A stretch of DNA of 64,000 nt from Bacteroidota bacterium. Its GTDB lineage: Bacteria; Bacteroidota; Bacteroidia; Chitinophagales; Chitinophagaceae. The stretch lies in contig JAFDXK010000005.1 of the NCBI GenBank assembly GCA_018267965.1, positions 186,001-250,000 on the forward strand, read 5' to 3'. Below, piece by piece: positions 19,529 through 28,308 of this stretch; position 1 is the first letter of the stretch; the number at the start of each line of letters is the position of its first letter. Below the pieces are notes generated by a model that did no database searches, was not told the DNA's origin, and saw nothing but the letters and a program-made list of their open reading frames with translations. The position numbers and the translations under genes were made by a program.

Positions 19529-20011
19529 ATGAAGATTTTTGATTTGAAAAAGTTCAGGGGAAGCACTGGACTTAACCAGGAAGAATTTGCAAAGCGAATC
19601 AAGCGTTCTCAAACTACAGTTAGCCGGATAGAAAAAGGAGAAAAGGCGTTAAGTGATAAATTCTTAGATGCAATCAGTAAAGGATTTTCTATTGACCTAG
19701 AAGTATATAAAAGTTATAACCAAAAATTTGTCCATACCCCTACTCTGTCTCAAGAGTCGTTGCATGATTCATCTGATGTTAACATTCACAACAATAAGTT
19801 GTCAGAAAAACATGACATTATCGATCTGGAACACCGCTATTATCAACTCCTGGAAGAAAAAGCCAGAGTTGAAACTGAACATTATGCTTTAATTGAAAAA
19901 CTTCAGCAATTGGAACCAGCAATAATGGTTGAAAATAATGAGCTGCTCAAAAAACTTACTGCCCAAAATGATTTAATACTCAACTTGCTCGCTGGAACTG
20001 AAAAGAAGTAG
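19529..20011 (+). CDS. XRE-family regulator with a C-terminal coiled coil
   Basis: A 160-residue protein. Residues 5-55 are an XRE/Cro-type helix-turn-helix (LNQEEFAKRIKRSQTTVSRI). A linker of about 35 residues is followed by a coiled coil from about 95 to 155 (LEHRYYQLLEEKARVETEHY and onward), which probably dimerises. It is divergent from the small HTH gene and preceded by the promoter and direct repeats at 19389-19448, so autoregulation is likely. It ends 600 bases before the conjugation-type defence operon, on the same strand, and could influence it, but no shared operator was found there. Confidence 0.85.
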   Translation: MKIFDLKKFRGSTGLNQEEFAKRIKRSQTTVSRIEKGEKALSDKFLDAISKGFSIDLEVYKSYNQKFVHTPTLSQESLHDSSDVNIHNNKLSEKHDIIDLEHRYYQLLEEKARVETEHYALIEKLQQLEPAIMVENNELLKKLTAQNDLILNLLAGTEKK

Positions 20012-20614
20012 TTAGCCAGAAACCCTTCAAAAAAATATATCCGCAGATAATCGCATTGATACCTAGCATTGAATGTTATTAGTAAAAGCAGTTACCACCT
20101 TTTTACATGTGGCTGCAATATGTCTATGACATAATCCCTGTTTTTTGATTTGGTTTAATGGATATCCTGTTAAACTTCTGCTAAATTGTCAAACCTGTTA
20201 TTGTTTTAACATTGTATTATGACAGAATGCAAACTCATACATTGCAAAAAGGAGTTTTTTGGACAAAATGACACATTAGTTTTTCCTAAAGTGTAATGGA
20301 ATGGTTGTTGCGTTATTACATGTAAAATCCAAAACACTAACTTAAAACGTAAGAAGACTTATAGCATATGGGGAAGCGCTACTTCGGAGGCCAGTTACCT
20401 CAAAAATTGAAAATCAAACGCAAATCGGGTACGAAGATAATTAAACAATCTGCAAAACCTAATCTTTTCAATTTCCCTCGGATAGATAAGCCCTGATACG
20501 ATAGAATTACCAGTGGGCAATTAAAATCATTTAAATGGCATTTTTTACATAAGGTGTCAAATGAAAGTTCCATGATTAAACAACTATTTATTACTTACTA
20601 ACACGACACAATTT
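20012..20614. other. Intergenic region upstream of the defence operon
   Basis: About 600 bases. It contains a small palindrome at 20119-20133 (TATGTC tat GACATA) and one plausible small ORF listed separately at 20368-20496. I found no good TAnnTTTG promoter in front of the metallo-beta-lactamase gene. Any leader or promoter for the operon should lie here. Confidence 0.5.
20368..20496 (+). CDS. Possible 42-residue basic peptide
   Basis: ATG at 20368, stop at 20494-20496. The product starts MGKRYFGGQLPQKLKIKRK and is rich in Lys/Arg, with no Asp or Glu until near its end. It lies 118 bases before the defence operon, in the same direction. The coding signal is weak because of its length, and no family is recognised. 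It could be a leader peptide or a small partner of the operon, or a chance frame. Confidence 0.35.
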   Translation: MGKRYFGGQLPQKLKIKRKSGTKIIKQSAKPNLFNFPRIDKP

Positions 20615-21727
20615 ATGACTACAGCAGAAAAAATAATTAAGCCGACAAAAGCAAAGGTCTTCAGAACAATATTTCTTTACACAGGACAAGGTGAATCTAC
20701 CCTAATGGTCATTCCTACAGGTGACGGGAAAGATGACTATATATACGTTTTACTGGATTCTGACCTTGATAAGGAACCGAATGAAATTGACTTAGTTGCC
20801 ATGTTCAAAGACCTGTTTAAAAACTCCGGCGAACTATCAACTTTTATTAATACACACCCACATAAAGACCATATGGGTGGTATAAAGACTATTTACGACG
20901 ATATCGGTTTCAAAGAATTATGGCACTCTAATCACACGCCTGGGGGAGAGCATGACAGTGCGTACAAAGACTTTAAATACGTACTTAAAAAGGTTGGCAA
21001 GGAAAATGAGTATCACTTGTTAGCTACTAAAAAGAAGAATACCATTGATAAGACTGATGGTACAGCTATTACAAAGAAACTTGGTTTAATAGAATACCAG
21101 GTTTTATCGCCTGCAGAATATCTCTGTGACGAAATTGATGAAGCTGATGCAAATGAACGTAACAACCGTATTCATGAACAATGTGGTGTTATGAAATTCA
21201 CCTATGGCTCAACAGCCAAAAGTATTATAATCACAGGGGATTCTGATAAATGTGCCTGGAAGGACCATATCACTGAGACTCATAAGGCAGATTTACCGGC
21301 TGATGTGTTAAGCGCAAGCCATCACGGTTCAAGATCATTCTTTAAGACGAGTGAAGATGATAATGATGTGTATGAAGACCATATCGAAGAAATTTCTCCT
21401 GATTATGTAATTATAAGTGCACCTAAACAAAAGGATAGCCCACATGACCATCCTCATGATGATGCAATGAAGTTGTATAAAAAACATGTCAAAGACGAGG
21501 AAAACGTTTTGCATCTTGGTTCTAAACCATACTCAGTAATCGTTGATATTGACGATAAGGGAAATATTGATGTTACTACAGATGCAGAACTGATAGAGGC
21601 ATACGGTAATAAGGATGACGATAAAGGTGATAGTGGCAAAAGCGACAATAATAACCGTGCAGATATAGTTAACAGAACCACACGTATAGATAAACAACCT
21701 ATGGGATATGATGGTACACTGGTTTAA
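20615..21727 (+). CDS. Metallo-beta-lactamase-fold hydrolase, first gene of the E2-E1-JAB operon
   Basis: A 370-residue protein of the ComEC/Rec2-like metallo-beta-lactamase class. The metal site is complete in outline: HPHKDH at 81-86, the Asp of TGDSD at about 209, and SASHHGSRS with His 236/237. The fold hydrolyses phosphoesters or nucleic acids in related families; the substrate here is unknown. After about residue 320 the chain becomes a flexible, Asp/Lys/Ser/Asn-rich tail ending ...KQPMGYDGTLV. There is no signal peptide, so it acts in the cytoplasm. Its last 20 bases overlap the start of the E2-E1-JAB gene, so the two are coupled. Prokaryotic ubiquitin-like gene neighbourhoods with an MBL-fold gene next to E1/JAB genes are known; in this one the MBL protein could be the effector, or the target conjugated through its tail. 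Confidence 0.85.
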   Translation: MTTAEKIIKPTKAKVFRTIFLYTGQGESTLMVIPTGDGKDDYIYVLLDSDLDKEPNEIDLVAMFKDLFKNSGELSTFINTHPHKDHMGGIKTIYDDIGFKELWHSNHTPGGEHDSAYKDFKYVLKKVGKENEYHLLATKKKNTIDKTDGTAITKKLGLIEYQVLSPAEYLCDEIDEADANERNNRIHEQCGVMKFTYGSTAKSIIITGDSDKCAWKDHITETHKADLPADVLSASHHGSRSFFKTSEDDNDVYEDHIEEISPDYVIISAPKQKDSPHDHPHDDAMKLYKKHVKDEENVLHLGSKPYSVIVDIDDKGNIDVTTDAELIEAYGNKDDDKGDSGKSDNNNRADIVNRTTRIDKQPMGYDGTLV

Positions 21728-24056
21728 AAAACACCCGAAATTTCTTGAGACTGAGAGTAAGGCACTATCAAACAATGGGAACTACAAGGAGTTATTGCAG
21801 AAACGCGATAACTTCTTTGTTTCTCATGGGTATATTTTAGTCAGGTATAATGGCTTGCATAAACATCCGGTGCTGATTTTTTATCTTAATTCAACACCCT
21901 ATTCAATACCCGAAGTTTACCCTCTGTCAAGGGAATTAACTGAAGCTGAAGTTGTTGCCATTGCTCTTGAAGGGCAAGGCAAAATTCCACAAGATGCCAT
22001 CAAGCAGTATTATGAGTACCGGCACCAAAACGGCTCAGGTCTTTTGTGCATTCTGGAACATGATAATTTGGATTCAGGTTCTGAGTTTTATAACATCGAC
22101 ACTATTATCAATAGAGTAAGGGATTGGTATAAGGGGCATATTACAAGAGAATTCCCTCCAGATAGCGAAGAAGTCGATCTTGCAGCGCACTTTAATAACC
22201 TTAATACGCAGTTGCGTTTTATTTATCCAGCGGACTTCTTGAGTCAGGAAGTTATAGAAGGTGATTTTCTGGGAGTATCCGTGCATACTGATAGAGGCAA
22301 TGAAGAACAACCCAGAGGAACATACTGGGGGGCTCGACTAACTGGTTGTAATGAAAATAATATTTTTATAGACCGTGATGCAGATATTCACAAATATCTT
22401 GCTAGCGCAGGTTTTGAAAAGGCTACAGATTTTCAAACCAAGAAACAGTTATTAGACACACACATCAAGAATGGTGATTTTCTTTCGGGTTACTGGTTTG
22501 AGGTTAACGCTGAACCAAAGCCCTTTAAAACTTTTGAACAACTTGTCACGATTATCGGTAATGGATCAAAAGAAGATGGACTTAAGAGATTAGCGAAGCA
22601 TTGTGCAAATACTCTAAAAACTGTCCCAAAAACATTGGTATTTGCTATTCGTTATAAAAACAGGAAAAACAATTCTGAGTTTCAAGTTTTCACTGTACAC
22701 AAAATTGCTCAATCTACACCAGTCACACTTTTTGAAGGCGATGAAGAGATAATCAAGACCGCAGTGGTCAATTATGAAGAAGTGAAAGCTGTAAAGTGCG
22801 AGAAATTTACAGCAGACAGCTACTTTCAACGAAATGGTAAAAAGGTAGACCAAACACTGTTGTCCGAACAAGTTATAAATATTATCGGTGTAGGTGCAAT
22901 CGGTTCAGAGGTTGCAGATATTATCAATAAGGCAGGTGTTGGCTATATCAACCTTATCGATAATCAGTTTCAGGCTGCACATAATGCCGTTAGGCATTTG
23001 GCAGGCATAAACTCAATGGGGATACCTAAAGTACATGCTGTTAAAACTATTTTGGAGAGCCATAATGTTTTTAATAGCGTAAGAACGTTCATTGATAATA
23101 TTAAGACTTTAGAGGTGGGGCTTGCACTGCCCGATCATTCCATATCTATTAGCAGTATAGCCGATGATAACACTGAGGGATTTCTTAATGAACAAGCAGT
23201 TATTTATGGTAGGACCGTTTACTACATCCGTGCCATAAGAGGAGGAAAGGCAGCCAGAATCTTCCGTGTCAAACCAGGTAAAGATGCCTGTTTTTATTGC
23301 CTTCAATTACATAGGGAAGATGATCAATATTTTGTGGACATTCCAGCCAGCCAAGATTATCCAACATTGCGGAATGAATGCAATAATCCAATAAGGCCAG
23401 CCAGTGCTGCAGATTTGAAATTGATTGCAGCCCTTAGTTCAGGATTGGTTTTAAACCAGTTACAAGAGGATTCAGATATCAATCATTGGATTTGGTCAAC
23501 AGAGATAATAACCGGCACGCCAATTGACACTGCTTACAAAATGTATCCTCAAACTATACCCGTACATGCAGCATGTCCATATTGTAATGACCATAAACCT
23601 ATGGCAGTTACTATTGATGAAAAGGTGCTGAATGATATGAAACAACAGGTAGCCAATAAAAAAGGTACTGAGACCGGGGGCGTATTAGTTGGTTATATTG
23701 ACAACCAAGTCTGCCATATTACACATGCGTCAGGTGCTGGCCCTAAAGCTGTCGAGAAAAGAAACGGGTTTGAAAAAGATATAGAATATTGCCAGGCATT
23801 TATTGATGAGCTGTATGCAAAGCATGATAATAAAGCTGTCTATGTTGGTGAGTGGCATTCACATCCCAATCAGGATAATCGCCCAAGCGGTATTGATTTA
23901 AACAGCTTAAACAACATCGCCATGCAGAAGAATTATTTGCTTGAAAAACCGGTCATGATTATTTTTTCATCTGAAGGAGAGCCATCTTGTACCGTTCATC
24001 CTGCTGGCAAATTATTTTATAATGTACCATTAACAATAAATTCCAATGTTGAATAA
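21708..24056 (+). CDS. E2-E1-JAB fusion: ubiquitin-like conjugation and deconjugation protein
   Basis: A 782-residue fusion. Residues about 1-150 look like an E2 domain: HPVLIFYL, the proline-rich strand IPEVYP, and Cys 114 in GLLCILEHDN as the probable thioester site. About 150-380 is a linker region. About 385-600 is an E1/ThiF adenylating domain: nucleotide loop IIGVGAIGSE (Gly 394, 396, 399), NLIDNQ at about 415, two CxxC pairs (528/531 and 623/626) for zinc, and NECNN with Cys 558 as the probable catalytic Cys. About 630-780 is a JAB/JAMM isopeptidase with Glu 655 and the complete H-x-H-x7-S-x2-D motif (His 717, His 719, Ser 727, Asp 730). In type II CBASS the E2-E1 (Cap2) and JAB (Cap3) are separate; here one chain has all three. 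No ubiquitin-like gene is visible nearby. It overlaps both neighbours. Confidence 0.88.
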   Translation: MMVHWFKKHPKFLETESKALSNNGNYKELLQKRDNFFVSHGYILVRYNGLHKHPVLIFYLNSTPYSIPEVYPLSRELTEAEVVAIALEGQGKIPQDAIKQYYEYRHQNGSGLLCILEHDNLDSGSEFYNIDTIINRVRDWYKGHITREFPPDSEEVDLAAHFNNLNTQLRFIYPADFLSQEVIEGDFLGVSVHTDRGNEEQPRGTYWGARLTGCNENNIFIDRDADIHKYLASAGFEKATDFQTKKQLLDTHIKNGDFLSGYWFEVNAEPKPFKTFEQLVTIIGNGSKEDGLKRLAKHCANTLKTVPKTLVFAIRYKNRKNNSEFQVFTVHKIAQSTPVTLFEGDEEIIKTAVVNYEEVKAVKCEKFTADSYFQRNGKKVDQTLLSEQVINIIGVGAIGSEVADIINKAGVGYINLIDNQFQAAHNAVRHLAGINSMGIPKVHAVKTILESHNVFNSVRTFIDNIKTLEVGLALPDHSISISSIADDNTEGFLNEQAVIYGRTVYYIRAIRGGKAARIFRVKPGKDACFYCLQLHREDDQYFVDIPASQDYPTLRNECNNPIRPASAADLKLIAALSSGLVLNQLQEDSDINHWIWSTEIITGTPIDTAYKMYPQTIPVHAACPYCNDHKPMAVTIDEKVLNDMKQQVANKKGTETGGVLVGYIDNQVCHITHASGAGPKAVEKRNGFEKDIEYCQAFIDELYAKHDNKAVYVGEWHSHPNQDNRPSGIDLNSLNNIAMQKNYLLEKPVMIIFSSEGEPSCTVHPAGKLFYNVPLTINSNVE

Positions 24057-24738
24057 ATACTATTTACGGGCGCGTTTAGCGCCTACCGCACTTACAGCTA
24101 TCCCATTAGTTTTTTTATTGGATACACTGGTAATGCCATCTATGCAAGCCACGCTGTTAGCGAAAAGCCCTTATTTACCGATGCTGGTAAAATATGGCTT
24201 AATAACCGGCCTGGCTTTTATTTTGGTACAGCTGAACAGGCTGGTTTCAAAGGAAGTATTCCAAAGACTGATATTTAAAGATGAAACTCATTTCCCATCA
24301 ACTATATTAATGATGTGGAAAGATAGTTCTATAGATACGCACGTAAAAAAGATACTGCATAACAAGGTACAGGCTGAGTTTAATATTGAATTGTTAGATG
24401 CCGCACACGAAGCAGCCAATGATAAAACTGCCCGGAGCAGAATAAAAAGTGCTGTGGCTGCTCTGCGTAACAAGTTTCGTGATAACAAACTTTTATTGCA
24501 ACATAATATCGAATATGGTTTTTTTAGAAACCTTATGGGTGGTGCTGTTATTGCTGTTGGTATTTCTATTGTGCTATTGATTGCCAGTTACCAAAAAGGA
24601 GATCAAGGCATTGTTAAAATGGCATGGACGTTTATTGGGATTTACTTGTTTGTAATTACTGTGTGTATTTATTTCATAAAACGTTATGCACGCTATTACG
24701 CAAAATTTTTGATCGAAGAATATATATCAAGTAAATAA
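24046..24738 (+). CDS. Four-segment membrane protein, possible effector of the conjugation operon
   Basis: A 230-residue protein with two membrane segments near the N-terminus (about 15-35 and 48-65), a cytoplasmic helical domain of about 100 residues, and two more segments (about 168-188 and 195-215) followed by a basic end. No family is recognised. Its ATG lies 11 bases inside the end of the E2-E1-JAB gene. In defence operons, proteins of this plan often act as membrane-disrupting or sensing parts, which is inference here. It could also anchor the complex. Confidence 0.75.
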   Translation: MLNKYYLRARLAPTALTAIPLVFLLDTLVMPSMQATLLAKSPYLPMLVKYGLITGLAFILVQLNRLVSKEVFQRLIFKDETHFPSTILMMWKDSSIDTHVKKILHNKVQAEFNIELLDAAHEAANDKTARSRIKSAVAALRNKFRDNKLLLQHNIEYGFFRNLMGGAVIAVGISIVLLIASYQKGDQGIVKMAWTFIGIYLFVITVCIYFIKRYARYYAKFLIEEYISSK

Positions 24739-24751
24739 TAATCATTTCGGG

Positions 24752-25867
24752 ATGAATATCGAAGACATCATAGTATATACATGCCCAAAGTATAAAAGGG
24801 AAATGGACGCATTTTATGCTGCCTATGAGCTAGAAGTATATCTTGAGAGCCCTGTAGCAAAAATTAAACATAAGCCGCAAAAAGACAGGCAGTGTAGGTT
24901 CTGTGGGAAAAAATATCCAGAAACCCGTTTTGCTAGGGAAGCACATCTCATCCCGGAATTTATGGGCAATAAATACCTGACAAGCGACTCCGAATGTGAT
25001 GCCTGTAATCAAAAATTCAGCAGGTATGAAAATGATTTTAAATACTACTTAGGTATAATTCCTTCTTTGACAAAGACGCCTGCAAAAGGTAATAAAGTAC
25101 CAAAATTCAAGGCTCCAAGAAATGAATTGGTAGCCGGGATCACTGATAAGGTTGAAGGAGGGTTTGTTGAGATTCTTAAAGGGGAGCATGGCGATGCAAT
25201 AAAGGTCGATTACGATAATGGAGTAACACGTATCGAGTTCAGGAAACATTCTTATATACCCTTTAATGTTTATAAAGCATTTTTAAAAATGGGGCTTGCA
25301 GCTTTGCCTAAAGATGAAATAATGCACTATTCTAATGCATTAAGTGTACTGGCTTATGATGAAAAGATGCCTAATGCAATAGCAAGTGTTCATGTAACTA
25401 ATTTTCCGTTTTCAAAAAGGGCTCAAGAGCCTTTTCTTTATGTATTTAAAAAACGTAAACATACAGATGCTATACCAGCTCATGTTGTCATACTACATTA
25501 TCAGAATTTAATTTTCCAGTTTTTTATACCATTTTACAAGTTTGACGGACATGTCTACAAGGACATGCTTCGGATGCCGGTCTGCCCCCCGATGTTTTCT
25601 GAAAAAGTGGGGGACGAGTTTGATCCTTCATTTGGTATTGAAGATTTTACAGGATTGGAATTAAAGAGAAATGAGAGGCAATATATCACCTATAATTTTG
25701 ACTTTCCGAAAGGGAACCTCATGAAATATGACCCGGTTACCGGAGAATCCTGGCCTGTTGATACGGTGCCGAAGGATGATTTATTAGGTATGATATTGTT
25801 GCCTGACGGTACAACTATTTCATTAAAAGAAAATAAAAAAGACCATAACACTGATCAACATGAATGA
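24752..25867 (+). CDS. HNH-type endonuclease
   Basis: A 371-residue protein. The nuclease module is near the N-terminus: CRFCGKKYP with Cys 48/51, AHLIPEFMGNK with His 65, and CDACNQKFSRYEND with Cys 82/85 and Asn 86. This is the zinc-bound HNH arrangement seen in HNH nucleases of defence loci. The remaining 270 residues are a mixed alpha/beta domain of unknown fold, probably for recognition or regulation. It follows the membrane protein by 13 bases and overlaps the NTPase gene by 8, so it is in the same operon. I expect it to cut DNA when the system is triggered. Confidence 0.8.
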   Translation: MNIEDIIVYTCPKYKREMDAFYAAYELEVYLESPVAKIKHKPQKDRQCRFCGKKYPETRFAREAHLIPEFMGNKYLTSDSECDACNQKFSRYENDFKYYLGIIPSLTKTPAKGNKVPKFKAPRNELVAGITDKVEGGFVEILKGEHGDAIKVDYDNGVTRIEFRKHSYIPFNVYKAFLKMGLAALPKDEIMHYSNALSVLAYDEKMPNAIASVHVTNFPFSKRAQEPFLYVFKKRKHTDAIPAHVVILHYQNLIFQFFIPFYKFDGHVYKDMLRMPVCPPMFSEKVGDEFDPSFGIEDFTGLELKRNERQYITYNFDFPKGNLMKYDPVTGESWPVDTVPKDDLLGMILLPDGTTISLKENKKDHNTDQHE

Positions 25868-28199
25868 AGCAGAATTGCAATCCAGGATTGCTGAGTTTAC
25901 AAAAAAATTTTTACCAACATTTGCAGAAGCTACAATTACGCAACAGCACAGCTTTTCTTTAAAGCTGGGACATCATAATATTATTGTTGACGGCGCTGAA
26001 CCTGGAAAATATGCCAAACGAGCTATTTATGATATATTGATTGAGGTTAATGGTAAACCTCTTATACTGCTTGAATTAAAAAGGCTTGGTTTGCCAATCA
26101 CTACTGAGGATCGCAAACAAGGTCTGTCTTATGCCAGATTAACTCATGAAATAACCCCGATAACCGTATTGACTAATGGCAATGAAACCATTGTTTTAAA
26201 TACGTTTACTAACGAAGAGATTACGGGAAGCGCCATAACAGAAGATATAGTTCAAAATGTGCTATCAAAAGGCATCAACCTGGCAGCCAATGATTATAAA
26301 AATGCGATTGAACTATTATTTGAGAAAGACCGCAATATTGTCTTTAGTGTTATCAATAACATTACAGCGCAGACGTTTGGTCGGATGACAGGTGAGCTAA
26401 ACGAGTATAATAAACCTATATGCAGGGATTTTATAGTAAAAAGGGATGTACATGACAAATTCATAGAAGAGTTGGATACTTCTAAATTCTGTTCACTCGT
26501 TGGCGACCCTTTAGCAGGTAAGACTAATTTCCTGTTTCAACTTTTTGAAGATATGAGGGTACAACATCATGGTGTACTTTATATTGATTGCCAGGACACG
26601 CAATATTCCATCTTCCAGATGATTGCCAATAGCCTGACAAGAGAATTGAGATACTTGGTTACACCTGACAAGGTAAGGGAATGGCTCTTATTATCTTTTG
26701 ATGATGCTACGGACAAGAAATTTATTGTGATTTGTGACCACTTGCGTTACAATTCTAATGTGAAACTGTTTGAAGAAATCACTGAATTAACGCACCTGCT
26801 TTTAAACACCAATAATTGCATCGTTGTATCAACAGATACCGCGAATTATGCACTCATAGCCAAAAACCCTGACAGGCATGTAGAAACGGTTATAGGCAAA
26901 CTATTTAAGAAAATGGTACTTAAAACATTTTCCATTGATGAATATAAGAATGCTCACCAAACCCTGATAGAAAAATTCAAAATTCTCATTGTGCACGGTG
27001 GGCAATATGCCAAGGAGTACCGAAACCCAAGGATATGGCGCCTGCTGATTGAAGCATATGGAGATGAAGAAAAAGAAGGTGCTTTAAGGGCGATAGATTC
27101 TGTCCCTTCATTTGATATGCTGGAAGTTTTGGCAGGGAGCATCCAAATACATGAAAATGTAATTGCTGATTTCAAAGCTTTGGCAAAGGCATATATTGAA
27201 AATATCCAGTCTATACGAAAAAAGCCCGAGTTATCGTTGATGTCGTTGAATATGGCAGTTGTGCAAGAAGCGTACCTGAAAAAATATATCAACACGGATG
27301 CTGAAAACAGACTTCTTAATAGTGGTTTCCTTGAACGTAGGGTCACTGAACATTACGATATTATTTACTTGCCCAAACTTCCGGAAATACTATCTGTGTT
27401 CGCTATTGAGTATTTAAAAGATAAATATGCTCCGCTTTTCGCAAGTAAGTTTGATATCACCTATCATGAGTTTATGCAAACTTGTGAGTATTTGCCATAC
27501 GGAGAAATTATTGCCGGTATTGTAATACTACGACTGGGAAAGCAGCCAAAAATTTTTTCTGACATCATGAATAAACTGATGCAAGATAAACCGGTGTTAG
27601 AAGTATCAAGCGGTGAACGATTATTACAGCTATACATGCCTGACTATGGTAATATTCGTCTTAAAATCAAATCCGATGAGGAATCACGTTTTTTAGGTAA
27701 CTCATTTCCATTCCTTGTACTATCACACATTGTAAGAGAACGTATCGGCGATGACAGTGAGAACCCGGACTTAATTAGGTTCAAAATAATGGTGGAAATT
27801 GCCAACACTGATTTTATCATGCGCCGTGCTGATGAAATATTGATGACTGAAGGTTTGCCGCAATATGATTTTGAAGGAGTAGGATCATTTACATCGTCTG
27901 AAGTGGGAATAATAGAGCCAATTGTTCAGTCATTAAAGTATAATATGCTTACAACGCCTAAATATTTCGGTGAGTTATTTGAGTTTGCGAAGGCGAATAA
28001 GTTATATCATTTACTGCATAGGCTTTACCTAGCAGGGAGAGGTGCGGCAGAAATAGGCAATACAGAAACCATACAATTGGCTGATGAAGCAGAAAATGCT
28101 TTCACGGAAATGTTGCCGGTAATGTTTGCTACTGCTATGGCCGATGACAAGAATGATATTGTTGCAATTGAAGAAATTGCAAACGGACTGAGACATTAA
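25860..28199 (+). CDS. PD-(D/E)xK nuclease fused to a STAND-like NTPase
   Basis: A 779-residue protein. Residues about 1-140 resemble the N-terminal nuclease domain of type I restriction R subunits: Asp 58 in YDILIEV and Glu 72/Lys 74 in LLELKRLG form a PD-(D/E)xK site. Residues about 185-420 form a P-loop NTPase: Walker A GDPLAGKT (215-222), Walker B IVICD (Asp 293). The rest, to residue 779, is helical and repeat-like, as in sensor parts of STAND proteins. The plan nuclease-STAND-sensor is that of antiviral Avs-type proteins, although the sensor is not one I can assign. It is the last gene of the operon and overlaps the HNH gene by 8 bases. Two nucleases in one operon with a conjugation enzyme is unusual. 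Confidence 0.82.
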   Translation: MNEAELQSRIAEFTKKFLPTFAEATITQQHSFSLKLGHHNIIVDGAEPGKYAKRAIYDILIEVNGKPLILLELKRLGLPITTEDRKQGLSYARLTHEITPITVLTNGNETIVLNTFTNEEITGSAITEDIVQNVLSKGINLAANDYKNAIELLFEKDRNIVFSVINNITAQTFGRMTGELNEYNKPICRDFIVKRDVHDKFIEELDTSKFCSLVGDPLAGKTNFLFQLFEDMRVQHHGVLYIDCQDTQYSIFQMIANSLTRELRYLVTPDKVREWLLLSFDDATDKKFIVICDHLRYNSNVKLFEEITELTHLLLNTNNCIVVSTDTANYALIAKNPDRHVETVIGKLFKKMVLKTFSIDEYKNAHQTLIEKFKILIVHGGQYAKEYRNPRIWRLLIEAYGDEEKEGALRAIDSVPSFDMLEVLAGSIQIHENVIADFKALAKAYIENIQSIRKKPELSLMSLNMAVVQEAYLKKYINTDAENRLLNSGFLERRVTEHYDIIYLPKLPEILSVFAIEYLKDKYAPLFASKFDITYHEFMQTCEYLPYGEIIAGIVILRLGKQPKIFSDIMNKLMQDKPVLEVSSGERLLQLYMPDYGNIRLKIKSDEESRFLGNSFPFLVLSHIVRERIGDDSENPDLIRFKIMVEIANTDFIMRRADEILMTEGLPQYDFEGVGSFTSSEVGIIEPIVQSLKYNMLTTPKYFGELFEFAKANKLYHLLHRLYLAGRGAAEIGNTETIQLADEAENAFTEMLPVMFATAMADDKNDIVAIEEIANGLRH

Positions 28200-28255
28200 T
28201 TTACTAAGGGTATAATAATAATTTTACATGAAAAAAGGTATGAGTAAAAAACGGG

Positions 28256-28286
28256 TTGCATTGTAAAATGCTGCCTGTTACATTTG
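28256..28286 (+). promoter_or_regulatory. Bacteroidota-type promoter of the TPR protein gene
   Basis: TTG at 28256-28258, 20 bases, then TACATTTG at 28279-28286. The transcript should start near 28291-28293, at or inside the first ATG of the next frame. This favours the second ATG (28309) as the real start and shows that the gene is separate from the defence operon. Confidence 0.65.
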
Positions 28287-28308
28287 CTACATGAATCATA
28301 ATTATGCC

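Noticed and set aside
20615..28199. Type II CBASS or Bil system
   Set aside because: E1, E2 and JAB functions are present, but there is no CD-NTase and no ubiquitin-like gene, and the effectors differ.
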